Shown piece by piece: positions 11,412 to 17,971 of a stretch of DNA of 25,020 nt; position 1 is the first letter of the stretch; each line of letters begins with the position of its first letter. A program made the position numbers and the translations under genes. The notes beneath the pieces were generated by a model, which saw only the letters and a program-made list of their open reading frames with translations, was not told the origin of the DNA and did no database searches. The DNA lies in IMG/VR virus record IMGVR_UViG_3300014050_001238, positions 1 to 25,020 of that record, one strand, 5' to 3'. The DNA comes from a virus.

Positions 11412-12025
11412 GGGTTTAATAACTCCGTTAGTGATTCGTTTTCGCCAATAGTTCCTTTCAAAAAGGTATTGAATGCTAGACTACAGCGAACATTGTTACC
11501 GGCCTTCTGCTCAACCATGTGGGTCAAATGCGATGGAAATACAACAATACTACCAGTTTTCACTTCAAACCACCATGATTCACAATTCCACCAATTCCAT
11601 TCGGCCGGTGTTAGTTTAATTTGTTTATAACCATTCTTAAAAAATGTAATTTTATCGTTTGCTTCATCAGCATCAATGTAATATACACCAGATAGAAAAC
11701 TGTTTGGATGTTCGTGCTTATGATGCCATTGTTTCTCGGAGGTGAAATTCAACCATGATTGTGTAATGTAAGCCTTCACCTCAGGTTTGGCTACAATGAT
11801 TTTATCCATGTAATGATTAACAGCGGCTTCAATTTCTGCTTTAATTGTTGCCATTTCAGGTTCATTGACAATGTACCGATTAAGGCTGGTCACATTACCT
11901 TCGTTTTTATAAGTGGTTTCACTTGATTTCTTAAAGAATTTTAGTTCTTGCTTTGTAAATTTACGGTCTGTTGATGAAAATACAACTGGTGTTGGAAATA
12001 ATCCATGTATAACTGGTTCACTCAT
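11408..12025 (-). CDS. Putative 2OG-Fe(II) oxygenase (TIGR02466-type)
   Basis: 205 residues from ATG 12025 (AAGGATATT ribosome site; an upstream in-frame reading to 12043 lacks one). Begins with HGLFPTPVV as in this phage-abundant family. The His-rich QWHHKHEHPNSFLSGVYYI (His101-106), followed by FPSHLTHMVEQ (His166, His169) and VRCSLAFN (Arg180, expected 2-oxoglutarate ligand), match the jelly-roll core. Such enzymes use iron, oxygen and 2-oxoglutarate to hydroxylate proteins, nucleic acids or small molecules; the substrate is not known. Common as an auxiliary gene in aquatic T4-like phages. Confidence 0.85.
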   Translation of the reverse strand: MSEPVIHGLFPTPVVFSSTDRKFTKQELKFFKKSSETTYKNEGNVTSLNRYIVNEPEMATIKAEIEAAVNHYMDKIIVAKPEVKAYITQSWLNFTSEKQWHHKHEHPNSFLSGVYYIDADEANDKITFFKNGYKQIKLTPAEWNWWNCESWWFEVKTGSIVVFPSHLTHMVEQKAGNNVRCSLAFNTFLKGTIGENESLTELLNP

Positions 12026-12236
12026 AATATCCTTTTGATACAAAAAAATCTTTTACTTTCTTCTCTGCTTCTTGCTGTGATTCTGCCAATAACTTTACAC
12101 TTGCTACTTGGTTTCTATCAACCCGTAGATTAAATGGTATTGGACTGCCATCAAACATTACTTCAGGTGGTATATCTATAATCACCTCAAACTCTTTTAG
12201 GTTCTTAATGCGGTCAATTACATTCTTTGCATCCAT
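12018..12236 (-). CDS. Small hypothetical protein, 72 residues
   Basis: Starts MDAKNVIDRIKNLKEFEVIIDI; an alternating beta part followed by a C-terminal helix (AESQQEAEKKVKDFFVSKG) typical of short phage beta-hairpin plus helix proteins. Overlaps the oxygenase start by 8 nt. Function unknown. Confidence 0.75.
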   Translation of the reverse strand: MDAKNVIDRIKNLKEFEVIIDIPPEVMFDGSPIPFNLRVDRNQVASVKLLAESQQEAEKKVKDFFVSKGYYE

Positions 12237-12415
12237 TAATATTTTCCTTGTAGAATGATTGGCTTAGGTGTTTCTCGTGTAGTAAAGTCTTTTGTTACCC
12301 ATAGTAAAGCTGCAAGTATGACCAAGAATGTGCCTATGAGCACCAAGTATTTCTCACCACGATACAGGCCATTATACCATACCTTTATTTTATTTGCAAT
12401 AATTGGATCAATCAT
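12236..12415 (-). CDS. Single-span membrane protein, 59 residues
   Basis: An N-terminal amphipathic part (MIDPIIANKIKVWYNGLYRG) leads to one hydrophobic helix (YLVLIGTFLVILAALLWV) and a short basic tail. Both ends overlap neighbours by one base (TAATG). Unknown role. Confidence 0.68.
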   Translation of the reverse strand: MIDPIIANKIKVWYNGLYRGEKYLVLIGTFLVILAALLWVTKDFTTRETPKPIILQGKY

Positions 12416-12642
12416 TAGTGAATATTTACCTTAGGTGGATCGGCAAGAATAGGCCTATCGGCAATTGCATTAAGCAAATTGCGAAAGTCTTTTTGAGTTT
12501 GTAATTCGGTGTTGAGAAGAATTAGACGGGCAAGAATAACTGCCGATAATTCAAGAGCTGGTAATTGATGTTCAACCGCAAGGGTTGAAAGAAACTCATC
12601 TACTTTTTTTGATAGTGTAATTAATTCTTCATCGGTAACCAT
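12415..12642 (-). CDS. Small helical hypothetical protein, 75 residues
   Basis: Predicted three-helix protein (EELITLSKKVDEFLSTLAV; LELSAVILARLILL; DFRNLLNAIADR). The family pattern seems common in phages but has no named function. First gene after the 12693 terminator, with a TATAAT at 12663-12668 and AAGGAAATACATT before the ATG. Confidence 0.75.
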   Translation of the reverse strand: MVTDEELITLSKKVDEFLSTLAVEHQLPALELSAVILARLILLNTELQTQKDFRNLLNAIADRPILADPPKVNIH

Positions 12643-12785
12643 AATGTATTTCCTTTACTGCTATTATACATTAATTCAATTTGGAGAGAGGCAATAAAAA
12701 CCTTGCCAAAGCAAGGTAGTTTAAGGGTTTATTTTAATGCCAATAGGGTGTAAAACAGAAAAACTCCACAAAAAAATTATTTTTA
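12643..12785. promoter_or_regulatory. Intergenic region with terminator and likely promoter
   Basis: Holds the fibre terminator (12693-12717) and, past it, a minus-strand TATAAT at 12663-12668 preceded by ATG-TATAAT context. A clear -35 is missing (a TTGCCT lies 20 nt upstream), so this promoter is tentative. I see no gene in it. Confidence 0.4.
12693..12717 (-). terminator. Intrinsic terminator after the tail adhesin gene
   Basis: CCTTGC / GCAAGG stem with TTTG loop (12701-12716), then TTTTTATT on the minus strand. Confidence 0.8.
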
Positions 12786-13919
12786 TTAAAGTGGTGATAA
12801 AGTTCCACCACCTGTGAAGGTGTGTATGGTGTTACCGCCAGATGATGATACCGAGCCACCAGTGAATTTCTGTGAGCCAGCATAAGAAATAATGACTACA
12901 CCGCTACCACCTGATCCACCAAAAACGCCACCAGAATTTGATACGTTTCTTGCACCGCCGCCACCGCCGCCTGTGTTTGGAGTTCCTGAAGTTCCAGGAG
13001 TACCACCGCCTTGACCAGAACCACCACCACCTACACCACCAGATCCTTGAGTATTTCCTGCGTCAACAGAGCCACCGCCTCCACCCGCATAATAAGAACC
13101 AGTAACAGGGTAATAGGATCCAGAACCGCCAGCACCACCAACACCAGGTGAGCCGCTACTACCAGCGGAACCAGCTCCGCCGCCACCGCCAGCAGGATAT
13201 CCACCAGGAACACTGGCATTTCCACCATTATTTCCTTGACCAGGAATTCCAGGACCACCTGAAGCTTCGTATCCGCCGCCACCTCCAGAACCGCCATAAG
13301 CTCCATTACTATAATTACCACCATTTTGACCGGCACTGCTGCCACCGCCGCCTGTGGAAGTGATAGACAAGAATGACGAATCTGAGCCGTTTGGTGCTGA
13401 TGAAGGATAACCATATGTGGTTCCTGGTCCACCACCTCCAACAGTTACACTATTACTTGAGTTTGGAGCAATGACTGCTGAACTGGTGCGATAACCACCT
13501 GCACCTCCACCACCTCCAGTACCTGATGCAGCTCCACCACCTCCAGCAACAACAAGGAAGTTAACCGTTACACTTGTTGTTATGGAATTACTTGATCCAC
13601 TAGCATTACTTGTTCCAATACCATTAGTTGCTGTAACTGTAAATGTGTAAGTGGTGCCTTCAGATAAACCAGATACAGTAATTGTTCCTGAACCTGATTG
13701 AGATAATGTTCCTGTTATACCACCTGGACTTGATATTGCTGTATATGATGTAATTGCAGAACCACCATTATTTGCTGGAGCTGTAAATGAAACAGTTGCT
13801 GTAGTTGTTCCTGTAGCAGTTGCTGTACCTATTGTTGGTGCATCAGGTACAGTTGCTCTTCGTTTTTTGCTTCTGAAACTTACTGAGGTACTACTACGCA
13901 ATGTATTAACAAATGGCAT
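12786..13919 (-). CDS. Tail fibre or adhesin: fibronectin type III domain plus glycine-rich domain
   Basis: 377 residues. Residues about 23-118 form a fibronectin type III domain (VPDAPTIGTATATG, AITSYTAISSPGG, GLSEGTTYTFTVTATNGIG). Residues about 120-370 are glycine runs spaced by Tyr, Ser, Asn and Pro (LVVAGGGGAASGTGGGGGAGG and many similar). Such regions resemble the polyglycine-sandwich receptor-binding tips of T4-family gp38-type adhesins. It follows a repetitive structural protein and is followed by a terminator, as expected for a late host-recognition protein. The glycine-rich tip often varies and decides host range. Confidence 0.8.
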   Translation of the reverse strand: MPFVNTLRSSTSVSFRSKKRRATVPDAPTIGTATATGTTTATVSFTAPANNGGSAITSYTAISSPGGITGTLSQSGSGTITVSGLSEGTTYTFTVTATNGIGTSNASGSSNSITTSVTVNFLVVAGGGGAASGTGGGGGAGGYRTSSAVIAPNSSNSVTVGGGGPGTTYGYPSSAPNGSDSSFLSITSTGGGGSSAGQNGGNYSNGAYGGSGGGGGYEASGGPGIPGQGNNGGNASVPGGYPAGGGGGAGSAGSSGSPGVGGAGGSGSYYPVTGSYYAGGGGGSVDAGNTQGSGGVGGGGSGQGGGTPGTSGTPNTGGGGGGARNVSNSGGVFGGSGGSGVVIISYAGSQKFTGGSVSSSGGNTIHTFTGGGTLSPL

Positions 13920-13921
13920 AA

Positions 13922-14650
13922 TTAAAAGAAGCTAGAAACTTGTGCAAAAACATTGTATGTTGGAGTTGCATCTGTTTTGACAATATTAAAACTATACATA
14001 TCGGTATTTGCTGATGTGCCACCAATTGGAGCACCGCCTGCCCATTTTGGTGTTATAGAATTTCCATCTATTTGAACAGCACTAATGTATCTTGCAGTTG
14101 TTCCATTTGGTACCATAATAACATATGATGCTACATTACCAACAGACATTGTATTAAGGCCTGTAAAATTAACTGTTGCATTAGCAGACGAGTTAGCAGT
14201 AAATATTAAAACACCAGTATTAGTTGTTGGAATAGTAACAGTAGCTGTTAACCCTCCAGTTGTTACCACATTCGCTCTTTCAAAAATTGGCCCCATAAAT
14301 GTGGCTGTTTGAGAAGATGTTACATTTGCAATTGTTATGGAATCAACAAGGTTGTTAGAAGATACTGAGCTCGTTGCAAGTAGGTTACCAGTAATTTGAC
14401 CTGTTGCAATCAGATTGCCAGTAATTGTGGCTGCTACAATATTATTAGCACGAATGATATTAGCTGCTAAATCATTACCAAGAATTGCACCATCTACAAT
14501 ATTGTTGGCATTAATAATGTTGGTGGAAAGAGTATTTCCTGTAACTGCACCTGCTGCTATTTTTGGTGATGTGATTGAACCATCTGCGATGTCAGCGGCG
14601 ATTACTGTGCCGTCTGCGATGGAATCTGCTGTGACTTTATTAAGAGGCAT
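13922..14650 (-). CDS. Phage structural protein with N-terminal short-repeat region (tail fibre/collar type)
   Basis: 242 residues. Residues about 8-110 are imperfect decapeptide-like repeats (ADGTVIAADIADGSITSPKI, NIINANNIVDGAIL, NIIRANNIVAATITGNLIA), typical of elongated beta-helical phage fibre parts. The C-terminal 130 residues are beta-rich (TATVTIPTTNTGVLIFTA; ARYISAVQIDGNSITPKWAGG) as in many marine T4-like fibre/whisker proteins. Preceded by a T4-type late promoter (14688-14695) and AGGATAAACA ribosome site. Partner of the adhesin gene 3 nt downstream. Confidence 0.78.
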   Translation of the reverse strand: MPLNKVTADSIADGTVIAADIADGSITSPKIAAGAVTGNTLSTNIINANNIVDGAILGNDLAANIIRANNIVAATITGNLIATGQITGNLLATSSVSSNNLVDSITIANVTSSQTATFMGPIFERANVVTTGGLTATVTIPTTNTGVLIFTANSSANATVNFTGLNTMSVGNVASYVIMVPNGTTARYISAVQIDGNSITPKWAGGAPIGGTSANTDMYSFNIVKTDATPTYNVFAQVSSFF

Positions 14651-14687
14651 TGTTTATCCTATAATCTATAATGATATATTTATGCTC

Positions 14688-14695
14688 TATTTATA
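14688..14695 (-). promoter_or_regulatory. T4-type late promoter TATAAATA
   Basis: Perfect TATAAATA on the minus strand, just past the terminator at 14702-14724, giving a leader of about 32 nt to the structural gene start at 14650. Recognition would need a phage late sigma factor of gp55 type, which is not in this window. Confidence 0.75.
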
Positions 14696-14701
14696 AGAAA
14701 A

Positions 14702-14724
14702 TAACCCTGCCAAAGCAGGGCTAT
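14702..14724 (-). terminator. Intrinsic terminator after gene 14731-14949
   Basis: AGCCCTGC / GCAGGG stem with TTTG loop (14705-14720) and a T-rich tail TTATTTTCTT on the minus strand. The terminator/late-promoter pair separates two transcription units. Confidence 0.75.
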
Positions 14725-14730
14725 TTGATA

Positions 14731-14949
14731 CTAAGCTTCAATCGTTTCTTGGGGGTTTTGTTCACATATAAAATTGATGTATTCCACAGCATCTTCTTCA
14801 CTAGTGAAATAACGAACAATGGTTTGGCCTGTGAAACAGGAAGTAAAGATGAGCAATATGTTGTCCTCACGATAAACTGAGAATTTTATTGCCCATCCAT
14901 TACGAACAATCGGGCTAAAACTCCGTGAGTTATTTCTTATGTCCAACAT
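14731..14949 (-). CDS. Small hypothetical phage protein, 72 residues
   Basis: Begins MLDIRNNSRSFSPIVRNGWAI. A longer in-frame reading to 14994 overlaps the upstream gene much more and lacks a ribosome site; ATG 14949 gives a 20-nt overlap with GAG eight bases away. Beta-rich with a TSEEDAVEYINFI helix; a similar pattern is common in short phage proteins of unknown role. Confidence 0.76.
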   Translation of the reverse strand: MLDIRNNSRSFSPIVRNGWAIKFSVYREDNILLIFTSCFTGQTIVRYFTSEEDAVEYINFICEQNPQETIEA

Positions 14950-15235
14950 TAGCAAAACTCTTGAGGGTGCCAGTTTGAATGATTTCTTTTGCATTTTCTG
15001 TTACTGTATCTACTACTTCCTTTGCTTTATCTAGGTATGTAGTGGATTCTTTACCTGCAAATGAACCAATGGCATCAAAGGTTGCTACTGTTGCCTTATA
15101 CTGTGCGTCAATTAAGGCTACAGTAAAGTCTTGGCTTTTCTTGGTGAATTCTTTCACATCTTTTGCAACAGCATACTGTGCAAACTGGTCAGCAAAATAC
15201 TTGGTGGTTTCTTGAATGGTGTTTAGGTTAAACAT
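14930..15235 (-). CDS. Helical protein, possibly phasin-like
   Basis: 101 residues, almost fully helical and amphipathic (TIQETTKYFADQFAQYAVAK; TVATFDAIGSFAGKESTTY; KAKEVVDTVTENAKEIIQTG). The alternating Ala/Lys/Val helix and Asn-Ala-Lys repeats resemble phasins, proteins that coat storage granules in polyhydroxyalkanoate-making bacteria. Resemblance is compositional and weak; it may instead be a virion-internal or scaffold-like helical protein. Start has GGATATTACC before ATG. Confidence 0.72.
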   Translation of the reverse strand: MFNLNTIQETTKYFADQFAQYAVAKDVKEFTKKSQDFTVALIDAQYKATVATFDAIGSFAGKESTTYLDKAKEVVDTVTENAKEIIQTGTLKSFANVGHKK

Positions 15236-15252
15236 GGTAATATCCTTAGTGA

Positions 15253-15396
15253 TTAATAATTAAATGAAGTATGACGCTCAAATTCTCTAATCAATCTTTC
15301 AACATCAGCCTGTGATAATGGCTGACGACTGGCAATATAACTTTCTAGTATAGATTGCCTGTCAATGGTGAATAGTGATAAAATTTTATTAAGCAT
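15253..15396 (-). CDS. Small DUF3563-like protein, 47 residues
   Basis: Starts MLNKILSLFTIDRQSILESY and continues IASRQPLSQADVERLIREFERH. The helix-loop-helix pattern Y-I/L-A-x...DVE/LExRxRxxER resembles DUF3563, a short family common in Burkholderiales. If correct it hints at host lineage. Strong ribosome site (GGAG, 6 nt) and a late-promoter-like CATAAATA at 15436-15443. Confidence 0.65.
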   Translation of the reverse strand: MLNKILSLFTIDRQSILESYIASRQPLSQADVERLIREFERHTSFNY

Positions 15397-15435
15397 TTTT
15401 TTCTCCGTAGACCTCTTAATGAGCGTCTATACTTT

Positions 15436-15443
15436 TATTTATG
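15436..15443 (-). promoter_or_regulatory. Late-promoter-like box CATAAATA
   Basis: One mismatch to T4 late consensus TATAAATA, about 40 nt upstream of the ATG at 15396, matching the spacing at the 14688 late promoter. Confidence 0.5.
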
Positions 15444-15455
15444 TTGCAAACCTGA

Positions 15456-15477
15456 AAAAAATGTTGCAGCTGCAAAG
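15456..15477 (-). terminator. Possible weak terminator after the GIY-YIG gene
   Basis: Palindrome TTGCAGCTGCAA (about 15464-15475) is followed on the minus strand by C-A and seven Ts. The stem is short once a loop is allowed, so efficiency is doubtful. It sits between the homing gene stop (15508) and the late-promoter-like box. Confidence 0.35.
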
Positions 15478-15507
15478 CATTACCTAGTGTATATCGCCTG
15501 GTGAAAT

Positions 15508-16182
15508 TTACAGTTGTCGCCTAAGCTTTGCCACTTTACTTGTGGTGCTAACATATTCCCATTGTTCCATTGGCAATCCAAATTTTTTTTGACTATTGTA
15601 TAACTCGGTTGAAATTTGCTTGGCTACACCATTTTTATCAATGCAACATATTTTACCTGGACTTCCTTTATAATTGTCTTTACATTTTTTTGGTTGTCTA
15701 AGTTTTTTATATGTTTCTTCTGTAAAAGATTTACCTTGATAGTTTGGATTTTTATTGCCCAATCGCATATCACTCCAAGCTTTTATTTGCTCAGGTTTAT
15801 GTTTTTTATTGTAAAATGGGTTTTGTTCTTTTGTTTTACCAAACATACCATTTAATTCACCAAATAGTCCACCATTTTTGACACCTTTAGGTGCTCCATC
15901 TAATCCATTTTCAACAATTAAATTTGCCCATTTTGGTGAGTTTTCAATATCAAAAAAATCAGAAAAAAAAGTTGAAAATTCTACAAGTAATTTTTTATCA
16001 TAAAAAGGCTCCGACACCCACAAAGTTTCAATGTGCTTTTTGCCATATTTTTTTATGTGTTTTTTCCAATAAACACCAGAACCATTGTATGATTCAACAT
16101 TATTTTTAGTTGTTTTACCAAAATATTTAAGACCAGTAATCTTATGCTTTTTGATATAAAGATAGGTTGGATAAATATCCAT
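15508..16182 (-). CDS. GIY-YIG homing endonuclease with NUMOD3 repeats
   Basis: 224 residues. N-terminal nuclease part: TYLYIKKHKITGLKYFGKT (a YLY...YFG variant of GIY-YIG, residues 6-24), SYNGSGVYWKKHIKKYG with the usual conserved Tyr/Arg-Lys helix, and a possible Glu in the following strand. From about residue 105, GELNGMFGKT, NPFYNKKHKPEQIKAWSD and NPNYQGKSFTEETYKKL are NUMOD3 DNA-binding motifs, followed by a C-terminal IENR-like part (QISTELYNSQKKFGLP). Very AT-rich and lysine-rich, as for a mobile gene, and it sits alone between phoH and the late genes. The ribosome site lies in the loop of a small hairpin (16187-16203). Confidence 0.88.
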   Translation of the reverse strand: MDIYPTYLYIKKHKITGLKYFGKTTKNNVESYNGSGVYWKKHIKKYGKKHIETLWVSEPFYDKKLLVEFSTFFSDFFDIENSPKWANLIVENGLDGAPKGVKNGGLFGELNGMFGKTKEQNPFYNKKHKPEQIKAWSDMRLGNKNPNYQGKSFTEETYKKLRQPKKCKDNYKGSPGKICCIDKNGVAKQISTELYNSQKKFGLPMEQWEYVSTTSKVAKLRRQL

Positions 16183-16186
16183 GCTG

Positions 16187-16237
16187 ACATTCCTTTACAA
16201 TGTTAGAGTAGGTGCAAGTTTCCGCTTGGCGACCTAC
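16187..16237 (-). promoter_or_regulatory. Leader hairpins of the homing endonuclease gene
   Basis: One 5-bp hairpin (ACATT/AATGT, 16187-16203) exposes or traps the GTAAAGG ribosome site in its loop. A second (GTAGGT/ACCTAC with inner CAAG/CTTG, 16208-16237) overlaps the start point expected for the late promoter at 16241, so read-through RNA and late RNA would have different leaders. Confidence 0.45.
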
Positions 16238-16240
16238 ACC

Positions 16241-16248
16241 TATTTATA
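16241..16248 (-). promoter_or_regulatory. T4-type late promoter TATAAATA upstream of the homing endonuclease
   Basis: Perfect TATAAATA, overlapping the phoH stop codon (16244-16246). Expected start near 16235. In T4, intron homing genes such as I-TevI also use an internal late promoter combined with leader hairpins. Confidence 0.7.
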
Positions 16249-16981
16249 TTCCCAATTTCTCACAAGCAACAATAAAAGATTTTACTAAACTACTTCGGAT
16301 AATATCTTCTGAATTAAAGTTTATTCTAGTAAATTCATTCATAGTTGCAGCCACATTCAAAAATTCTTGTAAACCAGATACATCATTTCTTGTTTTTACA
16401 AGGTCATTCTGTTTTAAGTCTCCAACAAATATAATTTTTGACCTGTGACCAGTTCTTGTCATAACTGAAGATAACTCATGCCAAGTCATAGATTGGCACT
16501 CATCCACAATAATAATGGCATCATCTATTGATATACCACGAATTGCTGTGGTTGAAATGAATCTTGCGTGGTCTTGTTCTTTTAAGCGAGCCCAGGCATC
16601 AGACCTACCAAATAAAGTATTACAAATTTCAATATAAGGTTGTTCATATATTTGCATTTTTTCGTCTAAATCACCTGGAACAAATCCTTGGTCACGGACT
16701 TGAACTGCACTACGAACAACTACAATTTTATCAAAAGAATTACTTTTATCCAACACTTCTTCTAATCCTTTGAGTAAAGCTAAAAATGTTTTGCCTACTC
16801 CAGGACTACCAAAAAGACCAATAAAATAGTCACCTCGTTTGTATGCTTCAAAAAATAATCTTTGGTTTTCTGTAAGTGGTTGAAAGGTTTTGAGGTCATC
16901 AATTCGTATGCGTAATTGATTGGATTTGTTAACTGGTTTCAGTTCTGTTACATTGTCGATTAGAGCTTTGTTGCGAGCCAT
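16244..16981 (-). CDS. phoH: PhoH-like ATPase
   Basis: 245 residues. Walker A GSPGVGKT (58-65), a VVVRSAVQVRDQGFVPGD motif conserved in PhoH proteins (87-104), Walker B IIIVDECQ (Asp160, Glu161), and a sensor-like IIFVGDLKQND. PhoH proteins are P-loop ATPases linked to the phosphate regulon in bacteria and to RNA processing; they are among the most frequent auxiliary genes in aquatic phages. The ATG at 16981 has AGGAAAAATAA upstream although it overlaps the GIY-YIG frame by 53 nt. Confidence 0.93.
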   Translation of the reverse strand: MARNKALIDNVTELKPVNKSNQLRIRIDDLKTFQPLTENQRLFFEAYKRGDYFIGLFGSPGVGKTFLALLKGLEEVLDKSNSFDKIVVVRSAVQVRDQGFVPGDLDEKMQIYEQPYIEICNTLFGRSDAWARLKEQDHARFISTTAIRGISIDDAIIIVDECQSMTWHELSSVMTRTGHRSKIIFVGDLKQNDLVKTRNDVSGLQEFLNVAATMNEFTRINFNSEDIIRSSLVKSFIVACEKLGI

Positions 16982-17387
16982 TTATTTTTCCTAATACATG
17001 AGATTTGTGAATTTTACAGGTCACCCATGAGTTATAGTATTGTTCACTTAATAGAGCATGGCGATAGAATATCTCAAATGTTTCCCAATACGAACACTCT
17101 GACCTAGATTTGCATAAATGTAGAATTTCTCTTGTGTATGCATCCTCCCCATTTTGTTTGACTTCTTCTTTTAATACTTCGTTGGAACCCCAATAGGTTA
17201 ACCAATCACTTGATACTCTGCTCTTTTTCTTTTTGCCTTTTACTTGCCTCGTTTTAGATTTAGTAAAAAATTTCTTACCGATATACTTTCGGCCTGTTGA
17301 AATGTGTGTGATAAGATACACAAAACCGTAATGGTTTTGTATATCTTCTTCGTTGAATTGTTCTGCTGTATTATAATAAAGCCACAT
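16929..17387 (-). CDS. GIY-YIG-like putative endonuclease, T4-like phage family
   Basis: 152 residues. Core YGFVYLITHISTGRKYIGKKFF (residues 20-41) is a GIY-YIG motif; a basic loop KTRQVKGKKKKSRVSSDW follows, then WLTYWGSNEVLKEEV and SYWETFEIFYRH with a candidate catalytic Glu. This small family is common in T4-like marine phages; nuclease activity is assumed. Its last about 17 codons lie inside phoH, a 53-nt overlap, and look unlike the core, so the tail may be dispensable. Start couples to the zinc-ribbon gene (TAATG). Confidence 0.82.
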   Translation of the reverse strand: MWLYYNTAEQFNEEDIQNHYGFVYLITHISTGRKYIGKKFFTKSKTRQVKGKKKKSRVSSDWLTYWGSNEVLKEEVKQNGEDAYTREILHLCKSRSECSYWETFEIFYRHALLSEQYYNSWVTCKIHKSHVLGKINGSQQSSNRQCNRTETS

Positions 17388-17536
17388 TAATAATCTTCAT
17401 CCTGCTCCATTTCGCTCTCCTGTATATAGGTTCCGCAAAATGAACAGTATGCTGGACTATCTTCTACTTCTCTTTCATCATATTCAATCTTAAACTTTGA
17501 ATCACACTCAGAACATTGGTGCTTTAATACGGTCAT
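17387..17536 (-). CDS. Zinc-ribbon protein, 49 residues
   Basis: Cys8, Cys11, Cys31 and Cys34 form a typical C-x2-C...C-x2-C zinc ribbon (HQCSECDSKF; YCSFCGTYI), followed by an acidic tail. Coupled on both sides by TAATG overlaps. Such small ribbons in phages may modify transcription or bind nucleic acid; role unknown. Confidence 0.75.
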   Translation of the reverse strand: MTVLKHQCSECDSKFKIEYDEREVEDSPAYCSFCGTYIQESEMEQDEDY

Positions 17537-17970
17537 TAATTACACCATGATTGCTTGGCTTCACCAAAATACTCACGAGCAAAACCATTTTTAATTAACA
17601 TGGTGCGTAATGATTGGCCATTTAATATGATATCACCCAAGACACGGCCACCAAATTTATCCCAGCCATACAACACAACTTGGCGCTGAGTGGAAGCTGA
17701 TACTGCTTTCTTTGTAAATTCACTTGCGGCTTGTCCTCTGGCATCTTCAGAAGGGCATTGGGCTCTGAATCCTTTTTCTGGAGTATCCACACCGAATATT
17801 CTAACGGCAAGTTCGGGTTTAAGTGGTGCAGGTAGAAAAGGTGCAGCTATGACAACAGTATCGCCATCGCTTACACGGACAATCTGAGCATCATAGGTTA
17901 CACCTTGTGGAGTTTTTTGTGCGAATGCTAATAATGGTGTTGCTAATAATACAAGTAATAATTTTTTCAT
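17536..17970 (-). CDS. Exported thermonuclease (staphylococcal nuclease family)
   Basis: 144 residues. Signal peptide MKKLLLVLLATPLLAFAQ (cleavage probably after Ala17). The SNase fold follows: VRVSDGDTV (Asp35, Asp37), VRIFGVDTPE (Arg57, Asp62, Glu65) and GGRVLGDI (Arg109) match the metal and arginine residues of staphylococcal nuclease. Acts on DNA or RNA, probably in the periplasm, where it could help host DNA recycling or exclude competing DNA (inference). Thermonucleases are frequent in aquatic T4-like phages. Confidence 0.9.
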   Translation of the reverse strand: MKKLLLVLLATPLLAFAQKTPQGVTYDAQIVRVSDGDTVVIAAPFLPAPLKPELAVRIFGVDTPEKGFRAQCPSEDARGQAASEFTKKAVSASTQRQVVLYGWDKFGGRVLGDIILNGQSLRTMLIKNGFAREYFGEAKQSWCN

Positions 17971-17971
17971 T

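Noticed and set aside
13031-13441. 136-codon minus-strand frame inside the adhesin gene
   Set aside because: Val/Ala/Leu-rich shadow caused by glycine codon repeats of the adhesin in another frame.
12786-13560. CRISPR-like or tandem DNA repeats in the glycine-rich region
   Set aside because: Repeats are irregular GGN codon runs with no constant repeat and spacer lengths.
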